Part shown: positions 5,945 to 6,656 of the stretch, in pieces
Position numbering within the stretch: position 1 is the stretch's first letter
Layout: the number at the start of each line of letters is the position of its first letter
Assembly: GCA_900555605.1 (NCBI GenBank)
Contig: USLW01000113.1
Location: 1-6,656 of the forward strand
Length of the DNA: 6,656 nt
Direction: 5' to 3'
Source of the DNA: an uncultured Clostridium sp.
GTDB lineage: Bacteria > Bacillota > Clostridia > UBA1212 > UBA1255
Program-made: the position numbers and the translations under genes
The notes under the pieces: model-generated
Databases searched by the model: none
What the model was told of the DNA's origin: nothing
The model's input: the letters and a program-made list of their open reading frames with translations, nothing else

Positions 5945-6656
5945 TCAGAAAATACTTTCTTGTGTAAGATATTCATTTAATAACCGCTGTAAAATAACCG
6001 GATTGCCCCTTCCGCCGGTACGGCCCATGATTTGTCCCATCAGTGATTTTGCGGCGTTGACTTTGCCTTTTTTGTAATCTGCCACGGACTTCTCATTTTC
6101 TCGTAGGACGGTTTCTACGATAGGTCGCAGAATTGCTTCATCCTGAATCTGTTGCAGATCGTGCTCCTGTACATAGACGGCCGGGTCGCATCCGGTGTGC
6201 CACATTTCTTTCAGAACTTTTTTTACGGTGCTGCTGTTGATGGCCTCGTCTCCGTACAGGTTTGAAAGGCACGCTAAATATGAAGGCGGAATGGGGATTG
6301 TCATCTCATCCGGAGATGTCAGACGAAATACCTCCGATATCATTAGATTGGCCAATATTTTCGGATACCTGGATTCCTGCAGACACTGCTGGAAGTAATC
6401 TGCAGACTCTTTCTGCGCGGTAAGCAGCTCGCTGTCATAGGAAGATAACCCGAATGCTTTCATATATCTGGCTTTTCGGCTGTCCGGAAGCTCCGGAATT
6501 TCAGAAGCAAATTCAGCTGCGGCCTCCGGCGATATTTCGATAGGCGGCAGGTCCGGATCCGGAAAATAGCGGTAGTCGTCGGCATCTTCTTTTTTTCGCA
6601 TAGAATAGGTTTTACCGTCGTTTTGATCAAACCGTCTTGTTTCCTGCACCACGGCT
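5945..6656 (-). CDS. gatB: Asp/Glu-tRNA amidotransferase subunit B, C-terminal 236 residues (cut by window edge)
   Basis: GatB is the subunit of the GatCAB complex that binds the misacylated tRNA and activates its Glu or Asp, so that GatA-derived ammonia converts it to Gln-tRNA-Gln or Asn-tRNA-Asn. The fragment is the second half of a protein usually about 475 residues long. It opens with QETRRFDQ, then KKEDADDYRYFPDPDLPP (about residues 21-38 of the fragment), the most characteristic GatB stretch. Next comes the helical linker and a YqeY-type tail domain (about 90-232) with KILANLM, KGKVNAAKSLMGQIMGRTGGRGNP and a leucine-rich end. The GTG near the edge is an internal valine, not a start; the frame is open to the right edge. 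gatC and gatA would be expected upstream, outside the window. The stop is TGA. Confidence 0.96.
   Translation of the reverse strand, partial: AVVQETRRFDQNDGKTYSMRKKEDADDYRYFPDPDLPPIEISPEAAAEFASEIPELPDSRKARYMKAFGLSSYDSELLTAQKESADYFQQCLQESRYPKILANLMISEVFRLTSPDEMTIPIPPSYLACLSNLYGDEAINSSTVKKVLKEMWHTGCDPAVYVQEHDLQQIQDEAILRPIVETVLRENEKSVADYKKGKVNAAKSLMGQIMGRTGGRGNPVILQRLLNEYLTQESIF

Noticed and set aside
6650..6652. GTG near the right edge as a possible gatB start
   Set aside because: It encodes an internal valine just before QETRRF, a mid-protein GatB motif; the frame stays open to the edge, so the gene is truncated by the window rather than short.

Overview
The window looks like chromosomal housekeeping DNA of an anaerobic, moderate-G+C member of the Clostridia (Firmicutes/Bacillota). 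Three observations point there: the gene order yicC/yloC-remA-gmk-rpoZ, typical of Firmicutes; the single-chain dimeric type of glycyl-tRNA synthetase; and pyruvate,phosphate dikinase, a usual glycolytic enzyme of fermentative clostridia. All eight genes lie on the minus strand, so they read from right to left. Ribosome binding sites are mostly strong GGAGG-type sites.

From the right edge (start of transcription order): the C-terminal half of gatB (tRNA amidotransferase subunit B, cut by the window edge), then an orphan 421-residue lipoprotein gene with a possible promoter of its own and a clear GC-rich intrinsic terminator after its stop. A 210-base intergenic region follows. It holds that terminator, a strong extended -10 promoter firing leftwards, and an unusual leader with alternating copies of GATACC and GGTATC.

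That promoter should drive a tightly packed operon: yicC (YicC/YloC-family endoribonuclease), remA (DNA-binding regulator of the RemA/DUF370 family), gmk (guanylate kinase, somewhat divergent), rpoZ (RNA polymerase omega) and glyS (glycyl-tRNA synthetase). Gaps are 18, 27, -4 (ATGA overlap) and 12 bases. After a 110-base gap with a stem-loop lacking a U-tract comes ppdK, truncated by the left edge. The cluster combines RNA turnover, nucleotide supply, transcription and tRNA charging, with central carbon metabolism next to it.

Most of the window is ordinary core genome, and I see no mobile element, CRISPR array, RNA gene or defence system. Three things deserve a second look: the yicC leader, whose repeats can form mutually exclusive hairpins, one of which would cover the yicC ribosome binding site; a guanylate kinase with several family-signature positions changed; and the unassigned lipoprotein. 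Start codons were moved inward from the longest ORF for yicC, remA and gmk, because of family N-termini and ribosome binding site spacing.
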